From Chryseobacterium soldanellicola (GTDB taxonomy: Bacteria > Bacteroidota > Bacteroidia > Flavobacteriales > Weeksellaceae): a stretch of 64,000 nt of DNA. Under the pieces are notes generated by a model. That model saw only the letters and a list, made by a program, of their open reading frames with translations. It was not told the origin of the DNA and searched no databases. Location of the stretch: the NCBI RefSeq assembly GCF_900100115.1, contig NZ_FNKL01000003.1, forward strand, positions 806,001-870,000, given 5' to 3'. Shown one piece after another: positions 25,930-33,700 of this stretch; the first letter of the stretch is position 1, and each line of letters starts with the position of its first letter. The translations under genes and the position numbers were made by a program.

Positions 25930-28900
25930 TATTTCAAGAAAATTTTACCGTTTTTACCCAGTTCTACCATGAGTTTATTTTTCAGTTTTTCTACCAGCTG
26001 ATCTACTTCTTCGGCAGAAGAAATGGTTTTACCGGCGAAGGTTGACGAAAGATTGATGGTTTCCAGTTTTGAGCCGTATTTTTGTTCATCGCCACCACCT
26101 TCAGAGACTTGGATTTTGATGACTGTGTCTGCAATAGTTTTCAGGTTGTTCAATCTGAAATCGTCTTTTTTGTATAACTCCAAATCCAGGAAATTCAAAT
26201 CTTTGGACTTTTGCAAACGGTTGATGATGTACTCCCGCTCCGGAATGGAATTGGGTGAAAGATTCGTTTTTTTAATTTCCGTTTCCAGCTCGTCAAAAAT
26301 CTCATTATAAGCTGCTATTGCGTGTTGTCTGTACTGATCCAGCAAAGCTTCCTGAGCTTTTTTCAAATCTTTGTACATCTTGCGATAGGTTGGGAAATCT
26401 AAAGCCGGTTGTGTTTCGTTATTCAAATACACGTTAATTTCTTTTACACGCTCTTCATACGTTTCGCCCAATTTTTCGAGGTTGCTTTTTTCGGCACTTA
26501 CAAAGTTTCTGATTTCGTTGTAGCTGCTAAAATTATTGTCGATAAAATCTTTAAGGTCGGCAAAAGCATCTCTTTCGGTTTGTAAAGAGCTGCTGTTTTC
26601 TAATAATTTCTGAATGAGTTTATCGTTGCTTTTGATCTCTTTGATTTCAGTCAGTCTTTTGAGGAAATTTTTCAGGGTTATAGTAAAAGGATAACCTTCG
26701 TATTGCTCTTTGTACCGATTAATTTCGATGAGATTTTTACCCAGAAACTCGTGGAAATCGCTGAGCATTTCGGCAACAGTTTGGCCTGATACGAAAGAGT
26801 ACGTTACAAAAATATTTTTTACCGCTTTCTTAAATGCTTCAATATCTTCCTGATTGTATTCTTTAGAGGATTTTACCTCGATGCTGTTTCTGGAGCTGCT
26901 GTTGATGGCTTTGTCGAAATACTGTTTCAGCTCCATTTCATCATTCAGATAAAATAAGGCACGGTGTTTCTTCTTAACAATATTAAAGACAATGTGTAAA
27001 GTGGCAATATCTTTCCAGCCATAAGGTGCTTTTTCAAACAGTTTTACAAGGTCTGAAAGATTCATCTCGTTTCCAGATTGTGAAATTTTGTTGTTTACTT
27101 CTGCTTCTGCGAGATCCAATTCATTGTCTATTGTTGGCATTTTAATGCTTTTCTCAATGGCCGATTGTAATTCTGTATTGGATTGCGCAAAACTTTCACC
27201 CCATTGATTGTATTTGTACAATGATTCTAAATGTTTACTGACCATTTCCTGATACCTTGCTGCGGGATTCGCAACGCCAACACCATTGGCAGGAATAACT
27301 CTTTGTGCCGAAGTAAAAGATACATGAGACCACGCTTTTTCAAAACGTAATTGCAAATCTTTAAGCAGTTTTGCATTGTTTTGAGAAAATTCTTCCAAGG
27401 TTTTCACTTTTCCACCAGTAGCCGTTGAGCGGTTGTCTTCCAGATATTTGGTTGTTTTGCAATAGGTTAAAAAATCTTTTTTAAACTCTTGATCGGTATT
27501 GAACCATTCGTTGATATTGATATTGAGTTCATTGGCAGCGACATTCAAAGCCTGATGCTCTGGATCAGTGGGATCATAGACCACAAATTTAATTTTAAAA
27601 TCGCCTCCGGTAGCTTCTTCTTTATCGTCCACCGAAATGTTGACTTTAATATTTCGGTTGCCCAATTTTACTGAACTTTCTGGTCTCAACGATTTTCTGA
27701 TCATTTGTTCGTAGAAATACTTCAGACGAGTATTGGCATTCACTTCTGTTTGAGCAATGGTGTTGGCAACTTTAATACCTTCATCGTCTAAGAAACGGTA
27801 TTTACCTTCTGATACCTGAACGATGTTTTTATCCACTAAAATATCTAAAACTTTCTGTACGCTGTTTTGAAGCTCAGCTTTCACGGTTTTTACTTCATTC
27901 AAAAGAAGCAACGAGATATTTTCTACAGTAGCCGGAAAACTGATGCTGATGGCTTCTTCTAAATTAGAAACCATAAACAGCACATTGATTACTCGGTAGG
28001 CAAACTGTTTGATTTCCGTATCAAAATCAATGCTTCTCCCTCTATCAAGAATGGCTCTGGCTGAGTGAGTGAGATTACTTTGAAGATTCTCATTGAAGAA
28101 ATTATCGAAAGAAATAAAATAGCCGACTTCTTGTTCGCTTTGTTTTTGAGCGGTAAAATGGGTAATTCCTAAAATGGCACGTTCGGTATTTTTTACGCCT
28201 TCTCCTACAAATCCCACTTTAGAAAAAGAAGAAAACACATCAGAAATCAACCTAAATTGGTAAGGAATAAATGGATAGGCTAAGTAGAAGTTTTCAGCGT
28301 CGGCATAACTTTGATAAAGCGAATGCCCCAACACAAATTGGTTTTCGATAGCACCTTTATTTTCTTTATAATATTGAGTTAAGGCTTTGGTTCCATCCGT
28401 ACTTTTTTCTAAAACTCTTTTTTGGGTAATGTATGCCGCATCTTGCGAATCCAATGAAATAAGTGTTTCGAAACGCCCAATAATTTTGCCAAACCCATCC
28501 GACTTTTTGCCGGTTTCAGTAACCAAATTACCTAAATCTTGCTGTGCAGTACAAACCACCCAAACTTTATTATTGAGGTGCTCTCCGAAACCTTCTACAA
28601 TGGTTTGTAAATTAAGCAACAAATCTGTGTTATTGCCTATATATTGAGAGACTTCATCCATTAAAAACACCAAACGAAAATCTTCGGGCTGAGATTGGAT
28701 GTATTCTTTGAGTTCTGCAACCAATTCTTCAATCGTAAAATCGCGATCTGATCTAATGGCACTTCTAAGCGCTTCTTTATCGATATCCGCATCAAACTCT
28801 GCAACGACATCAATAATTTTAGCTAATTTTAATTGAATGTGATTGGTGACAGTTTTAGAATTCCAACGCTCACCTACCACTTCTCTTACTCTATCTTTAA

Positions 28901-29459
28901 AAGATTGTAGTTGACCTTTTTGATCCAAACGCTTTTCAATAAGCATTGCTACAGCAATATTGGTTTTATTGTAACCTCTTTTAGCATTGAGCTCATTGAA
29001 TAAAATACGCGTAATTGTATTATTATTTTTGATGTGTTGGGAAACATAATCAATATTGAAAATAATTTCCTGAACTTCTAATTTGTCTAATTTATTTTCA
29101 ATCAACTGAACGTTCGACAATGTCACTTCGCTCAGTTCATCAAGTTGTTTAGAATTTTTTAATACTTCTTTATAGCTCTCAAAGGCTTCTTTCCGAGTTG
29201 CACGATTAAGACAATAAAATAAGTACTTTATAAAATGTGATTTACCACTACCGTAATATCCACTAATCCAAATCCCGGTTTTACCTTCCTTTTTATTAGC
29301 AATGGCATTGATAAATTTAAAAAGGTTGCCAATTATATCAGTAGTAAAAACATATTCCTTTATTTCTTGGTCAATATAATCTTTATCCAATTGTCCTACT
29401 ACAACAGCGGGATTTATATGACGATTAATATCTCTTGCAAAAATTTCTTTTAATTCCAT
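25929..29459 (-). CDS. brxC: BREX protein BrxC (P-loop ATPase)
   Basis: A 1176-residue protein with Walker A GYYGSGKS at residues 67-74 and the family opening ARDINRHINPAVVVGQLD. A probable Walker B block (FRLVFLMDEVSQYIG) lies near 260-275. The C-terminal half is helical and probably coiled coil. BrxC is the large ATPase of type I BREX and is required for both methylation and exclusion. It is seven bases downstream of brxB and overlaps pglX by one base. Confidence 0.94.
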   Translation of the reverse strand: MELKEIFARDINRHINPAVVVGQLDKDYIDQEIKEYVFTTDIIGNLFKFINAIANKKEGKTGIWISGYYGSGKSHFIKYLFYCLNRATRKEAFESYKEVLKNSKQLDELSEVTLSNVQLIENKLDKLEVQEIIFNIDYVSQHIKNNNTITRILFNELNAKRGYNKTNIAVAMLIEKRLDQKGQLQSFKDRVREVVGERWNSKTVTNHIQLKLAKIIDVVAEFDADIDKEALRSAIRSDRDFTIEELVAELKEYIQSQPEDFRLVFLMDEVSQYIGNNTDLLLNLQTIVEGFGEHLNNKVWVVCTAQQDLGNLVTETGKKSDGFGKIIGRFETLISLDSQDAAYITQKRVLEKSTDGTKALTQYYKENKGAIENQFVLGHSLYQSYADAENFYLAYPFIPYQFRLISDVFSSFSKVGFVGEGVKNTERAILGITHFTAQKQSEQEVGYFISFDNFFNENLQSNLTHSARAILDRGRSIDFDTEIKQFAYRVINVLFMVSNLEEAISISFPATVENISLLLLNEVKTVKAELQNSVQKVLDILVDKNIVQVSEGKYRFLDDEGIKVANTIAQTEVNANTRLKYFYEQMIRKSLRPESSVKLGNRNIKVNISVDDKEEATGGDFKIKFVVYDPTDPEHQALNVAANELNININEWFNTDQEFKKDFLTYCKTTKYLEDNRSTATGGKVKTLEEFSQNNAKLLKDLQLRFEKAWSHVSFTSAQRVIPANGVGVANPAARYQEMVSKHLESLYKYNQWGESFAQSNTELQSAIEKSIKMPTIDNELDLAEAEVNNKISQSGNEMNLSDLVKLFEKAPYGWKDIATLHIVFNIVKKKHRALFYLNDEMELKQYFDKAINSSSRNSIEVKSSKEYNQEDIEAFKKAVKNIFVTYSFVSGQTVAEMLSDFHEFLGKNLIEINRYKEQYEGYPFTITLKNFLKRLTEIKEIKSNDKLIQKLLENSSSLQTERDAFADLKDFIDNNFSSYNEIRNFVSAEKSNLEKLGETYEERVKEINVYLNNETQPALDFPTYRKMYKDLKKAQEALLDQYRQHAIAAYNEIFDELETEIKKTNLSPNSIPEREYIINRLQKSKDLNFLDLELYKKDDFRLNNLKTIADTVIKIQVSEGGGDEQKYGSKLETINLSSTFAGKTISSAEEVDQLVEKLKNKLMVELGKNGKIFLK

Positions 29460-29466
29460 AGTTTAG

Positions 29467-30069
29467 TTATATGAATTTATTTAAATGGTTGGCACGATAC
29501 ACATTATCATCATTAAAAAGACTAAAAAGTGAATAATTAGCGTTTTTAAAATCTCCTGGGTAAAATGCAATTAGTTTAAAGTTTTTGGTATATTTTTCTG
29601 TATTCTTAAGCAAGGTAGAGAGACGTAAATAAGGAAAAACAGAACCAAAACCGTGTAAGAAAAGATAAACTCTGTCGGTTTGTTGTTCCTTAAAATAAGC
29701 TTCGAATTTTTGTCCAATGAAATTCATAAATTGGTCGTCATTGGCTTTTTCCTGTATAAACTCTAGCGAATCTTCGTAATTATCTTGTTCTAAGTCTAAG
29801 ATAGAATCAAACAATGAAGTCCCTGCAAATGTACTTTCTTTCAGATAAATAATAAATTCTTTGTAAATATTAATAACAAGACAATTTAAATTATTTGAAG
29901 GTCTTTTTAGTTTTTCATTAAGTAAGTCTATTTGCTCTCGTATTTGAAACTCCTTTTCGGCAGGATATGTATAAATATAAACTGGAAAAAATAATAATCC
30001 TGTATCAGGATCTTTAAAGTCTTCACTTGATAAGAGTTGAAATATTTTATCTATTGTTGTTTGTGGCAT
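29467..30069 (-). CDS. brxB: BREX protein BrxB (DUF1788)
   Basis: The DUF1788 family protein of type I BREX, about 200 residues, with the conserved VYLFLHGFGSVFPYLRLS block and the ending FYPGDF. I chose the ATG at 30069 (MPQTTIDKIF) over the longer frame from 30114, because it starts 11 bases after the brxA stop and removes a 34-base overlap. The first 15 residues of the long form look non-native. Exact molecular role unknown; essential for BREX in characterised systems. Confidence 0.9.
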   Translation of the reverse strand: MPQTTIDKIFQLLSSEDFKDPDTGLLFFPVYIYTYPAEKEFQIREQIDLLNEKLKRPSNNLNCLVINIYKEFIIYLKESTFAGTSLFDSILDLEQDNYEDSLEFIQEKANDDQFMNFIGQKFEAYFKEQQTDRVYLFLHGFGSVFPYLRLSTLLKNTEKYTKNFKLIAFYPGDFKNANYSLFSLFNDDNVYRANHLNKFI

Positions 30070-30080
30070 TTTGTCAAAAA

Positions 30081-30656
30081 TTACTGAGTGATTAATAAAC
30101 AGTTTAGAAACCAAGCATCCCCGTTTTTGTTTAAGGTATTTATCATTTCCTCCGAAGGAAAAATCTGACGAATTTGACCTTTTTCTAACATACCAATCTC
30201 TTTTAACATTTTTATAGTTACCTGTGAAAGTTTATACTTAGTTTTTTCCGAGATACTATCCAAGTTTTCTTGACTTAGCTTTTCTGATAAAAAATATTCG
30301 AAATCATAAGTCATTACATCGTAATCAAATCTTTTCCATTTTATATAAATCACTTCTAATAAAAACTCAACAATAATAGGATAACATTTACAAATAGCGA
30401 GAAGAAGAATGATTTTCTGGTCACTTTCTTCACTTCTGATAAATAATTCTAAATAATCTGTATTTAAAAAACTAAATCTTTTGTCAAGTTCAGATTTAAT
30501 TTTTTTTCTTGATCTTTCTGAATTTGTTGATAATTGACTACTAGATACATTTTCTGTTTTCATCAAATATTTAGTAATTGATGAAATCGAGTAAATATAT
30601 TCCTTGGATTCTTTATATAAGAGAGCTCCAGTAGTGAAGCCTAACGAGTAATTCAT
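30081..30656 (-). CDS. brxA: BREX protein BrxA (DUF1819)
   Basis: A 191-residue DUF1819 protein beginning MNYSLGFTTGALLYKES, with later ELFIRSEESDQKIILLLAICKCYPIIVEFL, typical of BrxA. Characterised BrxA proteins are small helical DNA-binding proteins and are the first gene of type I operons. It lies two bases after the XRE regulator stop, suggesting that the regulator leads the operon. Confidence 0.9.
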   Translation of the reverse strand: MNYSLGFTTGALLYKESKEYIYSISSITKYLMKTENVSSSQLSTNSERSRKKIKSELDKRFSFLNTDYLELFIRSEESDQKIILLLAICKCYPIIVEFLLEVIYIKWKRFDYDVMTYDFEYFLSEKLSQENLDSISEKTKYKLSQVTIKMLKEIGMLEKGQIRQIFPSEEMINTLNKNGDAWFLNCLLITQ

Positions 30657-30658
30657 TT

Positions 30659-30856
30659 TTATTTACTTGAATTCAATAATTCTTTTACATCAACATCCAA
30701 AAGCTTTGCTATTTCTAAAAAAGTTTCCATAGAAGGTTGAATTTCATTTGTGACCCATCGTGAAATTGTGACGTCACTTTTACCTAATTGTTCGGCAAGC
30801 CATTTATTGGTCTTGCTTTTTTCAGCAAGAATTACTTTTAATCTATTGATTTTCAT
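30659..30856 (-). CDS. XRE regulator heading the BREX operon
   Basis: A 65-residue Cro/CI-type protein that is almost all helix-turn-helix: WLAEQLGKSDVTISRWVTNE at residues 19-38. It directly precedes brxA by two bases. A perfect inverted repeat TTAACA-N5-TGTTAA lies 15 bases upstream of its start (30871-30887), a likely autoregulatory operator. It probably controls BREX expression. The known BREX regulator BrxR is a WYL protein, so this is a different regulator type. Confidence 0.8.
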   Translation of the reverse strand: MKINRLKVILAEKSKTNKWLAEQLGKSDVTISRWVTNEIQPSMETFLEIAKLLDVDVKELLNSSK

Positions 30857-30870
30857 TGGATGTTATTTAC

Positions 30871-30887
30871 TTAACATTTGGTGTTAA
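30871..30887. promoter_or_regulatory. operator-like inverted repeat upstream of BREX
   Basis: TTAACA and TGTTAA separated by five bases, perfect symmetry, in the leader of the XRE-brxA operon. Size and spacing fit a small Cro-like dimer. Binding by the 30659-30856 protein is inferred. Confidence 0.55.
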
Positions 30888-31033
30888 ATTTAGATAAAAA
30901 AATCTATCAATAATATATTTAGAAAACAAAATTTTTATTTTAATTTAGGGACTTTTTAAAAACAGTAAATTTAAAACCAACCTTTATTATTTCTAATACT
31001 GATTTTAACGCATTCTATCATTTTCACAAAATA

Positions 31034-31064
31034 AAAAATCCTAACACTCGTCAGGATTTTTTAT
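31034..31064 (-). terminator. terminator overlapping the XRE stop codon
   Basis: Minus strand: AAATCCT pairs with AGGATTT around GACGAGTGTT and is followed by T-rich sequence. The TGA stop of the 31051-31332 gene lies inside the stem, so termination is tightly coupled to the end of translation. The arms are AT-flanked on both sides, so it may also act on the plus strand. Confidence 0.65.
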
Positions 31065-31332
31065 TTTTAATTTCTTTAATATCGTATTTCTTATCTAGGA
31101 TCGGTTCGTCAGGAAGAAAATCCTTAATAGAGCACCCTAATGCTATTGCAATTAGATTCAGATGGATTAAATTATATTTTGCTTTTTTAGATGGGGCTTC
31201 TATCTGTGAAATAAATCCAATATTCTTCCCAATAGATAGAGAGAGTTCCTCTTGGGTAATATTCTTTGATTCTCGTATTTCTTTAACACGTTTTATAACA
31301 TATCTTTCTATTTCATCTAATGATTCATTCAT
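31051..31332 (-). CDS. XRE-family regulator divergent from the sigma/Cas12f locus
   Basis: A 93-residue protein with an N-terminal helix (residues 1-20) and a helix-turn-helix at about 22-70 (KNITQEELSLSIGKNIGFIS, then IHLNLIAIALGCSIKDFL). It is transcribed away from the sigma/Cas12f-like module. A perfect 16-base palindrome, ATGTACTATAGTACAT, lies 35 bases upstream of its start, next to a promoter pointing towards the module. It is the best candidate for the module's repressor. It is also separated by a terminator from the BREX operon, so it is not obviously a BREX gene. Confidence 0.8.
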   Translation of the reverse strand: MNESLDEIERYVIKRVKEIRESKNITQEELSLSIGKNIGFISQIEAPSKKAKYNLIHLNLIAIALGCSIKDFLPDEPILDKKYDIKEIKNKKS

Positions 31333-31366
31333 AAATCAAAGTGAATGAAAAACATCAAAAAATATT

Positions 31367-31382
31367 ATGTACTATAGTACAT
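31367..31382. promoter_or_regulatory. perfect 16-bp palindromic operator
   Basis: ATGTACTATAGTACAT is perfectly self-complementary. It lies between the divergent XRE gene and the -7 element at 31400-31407. A protein bound here could block both transcription units. Confidence 0.65.
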
Positions 31383-31399
31383 ATTTTGAAAAATATTTT

Positions 31400-31407
31400 T
31401 ATATTTG
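31400..31407 (+). promoter_or_regulatory. -7 element for the structured leader RNA
   Basis: TATATTTG matches TAnnTTTG, 18 bases after the palindrome. Initiation near 31414 would place the whole structured region 31459-31715 in the transcript ahead of the sigma gene. No TTG at standard -33 spacing is seen, so the promoter may be weak or activator-dependent. Confidence 0.5.
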
Positions 31408-31458
31408 TAAAATAAGTTATTGAAATGTAACTTTGCGATACTTCAAAGAAATATAGAA

Positions 31459-31715
31459 GCTATTGCTTAGAATCTCGAACTGAAAACTGGTAATTTTTAA
31501 TATGCGAGAGGATAAGTAAAGTAGCTCACGACCTAGGCGTGAGCTCACTTATCTGCATATAAGGTATACCAGTGCCCCAGTTCGGATATGTTGAGTTTCA
31601 CGCCATTTATTTGGAGGCAAGATGTAGTGAGATAGTGCAGAAAGTGGTACAGATAATTCATTCGGACATCTAAGCAGTTTCTTTTAGCAATCATTAAGCT
31701 GAAAAAATACTGCTT
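31459..31715 (+). ncRNA. long structured RNA upstream of sigma/dCas12f-like genes
   Basis: Five nested, nearly coaxial perfect stems: CGAACTG (31476-82) with CAGTTCG (31578-84); ACTGGTA (31486-92) with TACCAGT (31567-73); ATATGC (31500-05) with GCATAT (31555-60); GATAAGT (31511-17) with ACTTATC (31547-53); AGCTCACG (31523-30) with CGTGAGCT (31538-45), capped by ACCTAGG. A closing helix TGCTTAGA (31464-71) with TCTAAGCA (31669-76) encloses a second structured region. TAAGCAGT (31671-78) can alternatively pair with ACTGCTTA (31709-16), which reaches the sigma start codon. It could be a guide-RNA scaffold for the Cas12f-like protein, a translational switch for sigma, or both. No guide segment could be fixed. 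Confidence 0.7.
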
Positions 31716-32531
31716 ATGAAAAGAACAAACTCTCTACCCCGAAAGCTCACCGATCATCAGTTATATGAACTGCTGAAAAAAGGTAATCCATCCTCATTAG
31801 AACATATTCATTTTCGGTACAAAAGACTTCTTTTCTGGATCGGAAAGCAAATGCTCGATGATGATTTTGTTGTAGAAACTTTGGTTCAGGATACATTTCT
31901 TAAACTCTGGCTACGCCGTGATTCCATTGAAACTCCAAATCATATTCTTGGCTTTTTACGGTTTGTTTTGAAAAGAGACTGCATATCATATTTCACTGCT
32001 CCGAAAAATAAATTCGCCCGCTTAACGGCTTCACTTGAAAGTTTTGAAAATTATCAGGATTATCTTATTGGATATGATCCTCTGCAAGACAAAGAACATC
32101 TTCTTCGTCAGGAATCTGATCAAAAAGATTTTGATGAAGTCAATAAGGTCTTAAAGGTGATAAACCCCAAAAGAAAACACTTGATCGAGCTATGCCTTCA
32201 ATATGGCTTTCAGTACAAACCCATTGCAGAAGCAATGGGAAGTAATGTTAAAGATATAAGCAATGAGGTAAGTAGAGCAATAGATGACTTAAGGAAAATC
32301 TTAAAAAGAAATTCTCTTGAAGAGTCACCGATTAAATCTCAGAAAAATGAGGTTCACCAAGTTGAACTCAGCAGTCAACAAATTGAAATTATCAACAGAA
32401 GATTTGAACAGAAATCTTCATTTGCAATGATTGCATTAGAACTCAAACTTTCTGAGAAGGAAGTCCATCGGGAGTTTCTTTATGCTTATCAATATTTGCA
32501 GAATCGAAACAAACCTGAAATACATATTTGA
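31716..32531 (+). CDS. ECF-like sigma factor partnered with a Cas12f-like protein
   Basis: A 271-residue sigma-70 family protein. Residues 12-93 are region 2 (LYELLKKGNPSSLEHIHFRY, then VQDTFLKLWLRR), which in the family binds RNA polymerase and melts the -10 region. Residues 137-198 are region 4 with the helix-turn-helix YKPIAEAMGSNVKDISNEVS. An additional segment at 216-263 (QQIEIINRRF, then FAMIALELKLSEKEVHREF) looks like a second region-4/HTH-like unit, unusual for ECF factors, which typically end near 180-200 residues. The ATG lies in the 3' arm of a possible hairpin (31671-31716). The stop TGA is one base before the ATG of the Cas12f-like gene, so the two are made together. Confidence 0.85.
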   Translation: MKRTNSLPRKLTDHQLYELLKKGNPSSLEHIHFRYKRLLFWIGKQMLDDDFVVETLVQDTFLKLWLRRDSIETPNHILGFLRFVLKRDCISYFTAPKNKFARLTASLESFENYQDYLIGYDPLQDKEHLLRQESDQKDFDEVNKVLKVINPKRKHLIELCLQYGFQYKPIAEAMGSNVKDISNEVSRAIDDLRKILKRNSLEESPIKSQKNEVHQVELSSQQIEIINRRFEQKSSFAMIALELKLSEKEVHREFLYAYQYLQNRNKPEIHI

Positions 32532-32532
32532 T

Positions 32533-33626
32533 ATGGAAAGATCTATGATGACACTTACCCGAAAAATTCAGTTGCTGATTGATGTTACGTCTGATCAAAA
32601 AAATGAAATGTGGGAAAAACTCTATAGATATCAGAACCGATGTTTCCGAGCTGCTAACTTAATAGTCTCCCATCTATACGTTCAGGAAATGATAAAGGAT
32701 TTCTTTTACTTCACAGAAGAAATTCAATACAAGTTGGCCGATGAAAAAAAAGATCAGATGGGAATGTTTAACCGTTCGAAAACTGGCACTACAGCACGAA
32801 TGGTTTATGACCGATTCAAAGGTGAAATCCCGACAGATATTTTGGGAAGCCTTAACAATACAATTCAATCAACTTTCTCTAAAAACAAAGCAGACTACTG
32901 GCAGGGAACAAAATCATTGAGAAACTATAAAAGAGATATTCCAATACCACTGCCTGTTAAATGCATCAGCAAAATGAGATATGACGAAGAAACGAAAGCG
33001 TTTTGTTTCAATATGTTTGCGATACCTGTCAAAACATATTTAGGAAAAGACTACACTGATAAGCGAGTGATTATGGAACGCCTGCTAAAAGAAGACATAA
33101 AGCTTTGCAACTCACAGATCCAATTGAAAGACAGAAAAATCTTCTGGCTTGCAGTTTTTGAATTTGAAAAGGAAGAGCATATTTTAAAACCTGAAATCAT
33201 TGCTGAAGCTTCCCTGTCTTTGGAACATCCAATAGTTGTAAAAGTCAATAATGTCCGAATTAATATAGGATCAAAGGAGGAGTTTTATATCGTCGATTGG
33301 CAATTCAGGCAAGTCAAAAAAGGATTCAAGACGGCATAGCCTATGCCCGTTCAGGAAATGGAGCTAAACGCAAACAGAAGGCATTGTATAAAACAGAGAA
33401 TCTGGAAAGCAGATATGTAAGTCATCGGCTTCACCTATACAGCCGGAAACTTATCGATTTCTGTATCAAACAACAAGCTGGCACACTTGTTCTCAAAAAT
33501 CAAGAGGACAAAATTGGAATTGCAAAGCAACAGGAATTCGTGCTTCGTAACTGGAGTTATTATGAGTTGCAGACCAAAATAAAATACAAAGCTGAAAAAG
33601 CTGGAATTGAGTTGATTATTGGATAG
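32533..33626 (+). CDS. nuclease-dead Cas12f/TnpB-like protein (frame broken at 33283-33286)
   Basis: The open frame from ATG 32533 runs 251 good residues, then shifts. Adding one T to the T4 run at 33283-33286 restores SKEEFLYRRLAIQASQKR and a 364-residue protein ending at 33626. The region before RuvC and RuvC itself align with Cas12f1 as I remember it: IIAEASLSLEHPIVVKVNN (222-240) against the IIGGIDVGVKSP block, with Ser227 in place of the catalytic Asp; AGTLVLKNQE (about 316-325) with Lys322 in place of the catalytic Glu; and the protein ends at GIELIIG, so the zinc ribbon and third RuvC Asp are absent. DNA cleavage should be impossible. It is coupled to the sigma gene. It is best read as an RNA-guided DNA-binding subunit that recruits sigma. 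The break may be an assembly error or real inactivation. Confidence 0.8.
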
Positions 33627-33700
33627 CTGAAAAAATAACGAGGGTGCTTGTACACCCGCAGGGTGAGGTCTTGAACACTCACTAAATACTTTAGAAGTAT
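33626..33700 (+). ncRNA. three tandem hairpins after the Cas12f-like gene
   Basis: GGGTG (33642-46) pairs with CACCC (33653-57); GTGAG (33663-67) with CTCAC (33678-82); ATACTT (33686-91) with AAGTAT (33695-700), each perfect. CACCC can alternatively pair with the second GGGTG (33661-65). The first two hairpins look like a degenerate tandem duplication (AGGGTG..TTG.ACAC.C). The segment starts with AGCTGAAAAAATA, 13 bases also present at 31697-31709 just before the sigma start. TnpB and Cas12f guide RNAs are often encoded directly beyond the nuclease gene, so this is the second guide-RNA candidate. No clean terminator is seen. Confidence 0.55.

Noticed and set aside
15849..30656. DISARM or a phosphorothioate (Dnd/Ssp) system
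   Set aside because: pglZ, brxC, brxL, DUF1788 and DUF1819 together define type I BREX; no drm, dnd or ssp genes are present.
31459..31715. Known riboswitch or T-box in the sigma leader
   Set aside because: No T-box sequence and no recognisable cobalamin, TPP, SAM or glycine core. The stems are too long and perfect for those classes.
33274..33290. Programmed -1 frameshift in the Cas12f-like gene
   Set aside because: AGGAGG is suggestive, but GAG TTT TAT offers no X-XXY-YYZ slip and no downstream pseudoknot was found. A lost T is simpler, though the idea is not excluded.
33297..33626. Separate 109-residue gene downstream of the Cas12f-like gene
   Set aside because: Its sequence continues the RuvC domain directly (YRRLAIQASQKR), so it is the second half of the same gene.
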